Positions 5,187-5,661 of a DNA stretch of 5,661 nt are shown here, piece after piece (the stretch's first letter is position 1; every line of letters starts with the position of its first letter). Made by a program: the position numbers and the translations under genes. The notes under the pieces are model-generated. The model saw only the letters and a program-made list of their open reading frames with translations, did not search any database and was not told where the DNA came from. The stretch spans positions 1 through 5,661 of the forward strand of contig JAJZOA010000197.1 in the NCBI GenBank assembly GCA_021852225.1. Reading direction: 5' to 3'. This DNA comes from Planctomycetota bacterium (lineage in GTDB: Bacteria; Planctomycetota; Phycisphaerae; WQYP01).

Positions 5187-5661
5187 ATGCCACAGGTTTT
5201 GGAGTCATCTGAATTGGCTGGGAACAGTGAAATAGCGCCCGCGGTACGGCAGTTTCTGCGAAAGCCGTTGCGGCATTTTATTGGCGGCCATTGGATCGCC
5301 AGTTCCGATGGTGCCATGGCTGACGTGCTGAATCCATCTGACGGTCGCGTTCTGACACAGGTTGCCATGGGGCAGCAAAAGGATGTGGACGCGGCGGTGG
5401 CCGCAGCGAATAAGGCGTTTGCTGATTGGGCCGGAAGGGCACCGGCTGAACGGGCCGTACTTCTGCACAGGCTGGCGGATGTGCTGGAAAAAAATACGGC
5501 CGAACTTGCGCAGCTTGAATCGCTGGATGTCGGCAAGGCGATCGTAAATGCGGAAGGTTTTGATATACCGTTTGGCGTACAATGTATTCGCTATTATGCG
5601 GACCTTTCGGTTCAAGCCCGCTACGAAATACCCCTTGCGGTGAAAAATATTGAAGCCCGCA
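5187..5661 (+). CDS. Aldehyde dehydrogenase family protein, N-terminal part
   Basis: NAD(P)-dependent aldehyde dehydrogenases oxidise aldehydes to carboxylic acids in the cytoplasm. The window holds 158 codons of a protein normally near 490-500 residues. Visible family features: RHFIGGHWIASS (29-40), DVLNPSDGRVLTQVAMG (46-62), DVDAAVAAANKAFADWAG (67-84), PAERAVLLHRLADVLEKN (86-103), ELAQLESLDVGKAI (106-119) and DIPFGVQCIRYYADLS (126-141). All match the first third of the NAD-binding domain in the ALDH1/2 and betaine-aldehyde dehydrogenase type. The catalytic cysteine and glutamate and the cofactor loop lie beyond the right edge, so substrate and cofactor cannot be assigned. The N-terminus carries about 25 extra residues before the usual start of homology. 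Start is fixed by GAAAGG 8 bases upstream and an in-frame stop just before it. The gene is transcribed away from its neighbour and appears to have its own promoter. Confidence 0.95.
   Translation, partial: MPQVLESSELAGNSEIAPAVRQFLRKPLRHFIGGHWIASSDGAMADVLNPSDGRVLTQVAMGQQKDVDAAVAAANKAFADWAGRAPAERAVLLHRLADVLEKNTAELAQLESLDVGKAIVNAEGFDIPFGVQCIRYYADLSVQARYEIPLAVKNIEAR

Overview
The window reads as bacterial chromosome of moderate to fairly high GC content. It carries single-copy housekeeping genes plus a stand-alone pseudopilin-type gene. The best clue to lineage is the isolated prepilin (GFTLVE leader, DGFGDPIQY block, no secretion operon around it). That style is common in Planctomycetota, Verrucomicrobiota and Lentisphaerota, so I lean to that broad group with low confidence. 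I found no rRNA, tRNA, CRISPR array, insertion sequence or phage gene.

Layout, left to right. (1) 1-1638, minus: the N-terminal 546 residues of a full-length, fused-type glycine dehydrogenase (GcvP), cut by the left edge. (2) 1639-1870: a gap with two tandem hairpins that probably end the next gene's transcript, then a candidate gcvP promoter with a palindrome-like element. (3) 1871-2404, minus: a 177-residue one-helix membrane protein that is recognisably a paralogue of the pseudopilin further on, but without a prepilin leader. (4) 2611-3072, plus: a 153-codon reading frame of unknown function, converging on the pseudopilin and overlapping its last 13 bases. (5) 3060-3740, minus: a 226-residue pseudopilin-like protein with a textbook prepilin leader. 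(6) 3741-3927: a structured leader or spacer. (7) 3928-4830, minus: a family 9 (heptosyltransferase-like) glycosyltransferase. (8) 4831-5186: a divergent intergenic region with candidate promoters for both sides. (9) 5187-5661, plus: the N-terminal 158 residues of an aldehyde dehydrogenase, cut by the right edge.

The genes do not form an obvious single pathway. GcvP is central one-carbon and glycine metabolism, the glycosyltransferase belongs to envelope glycan synthesis, and the aldehyde dehydrogenase to aldehyde oxidation. The two pilin-like genes are the most coherent pair. They share several sequence blocks and the same strand, but one has lost (or never had) the processing site and the unknown plus-strand frame lies between them. 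I see no convincing new multi-gene system; the pilin pair and the unknown frame are the parts worth following up.
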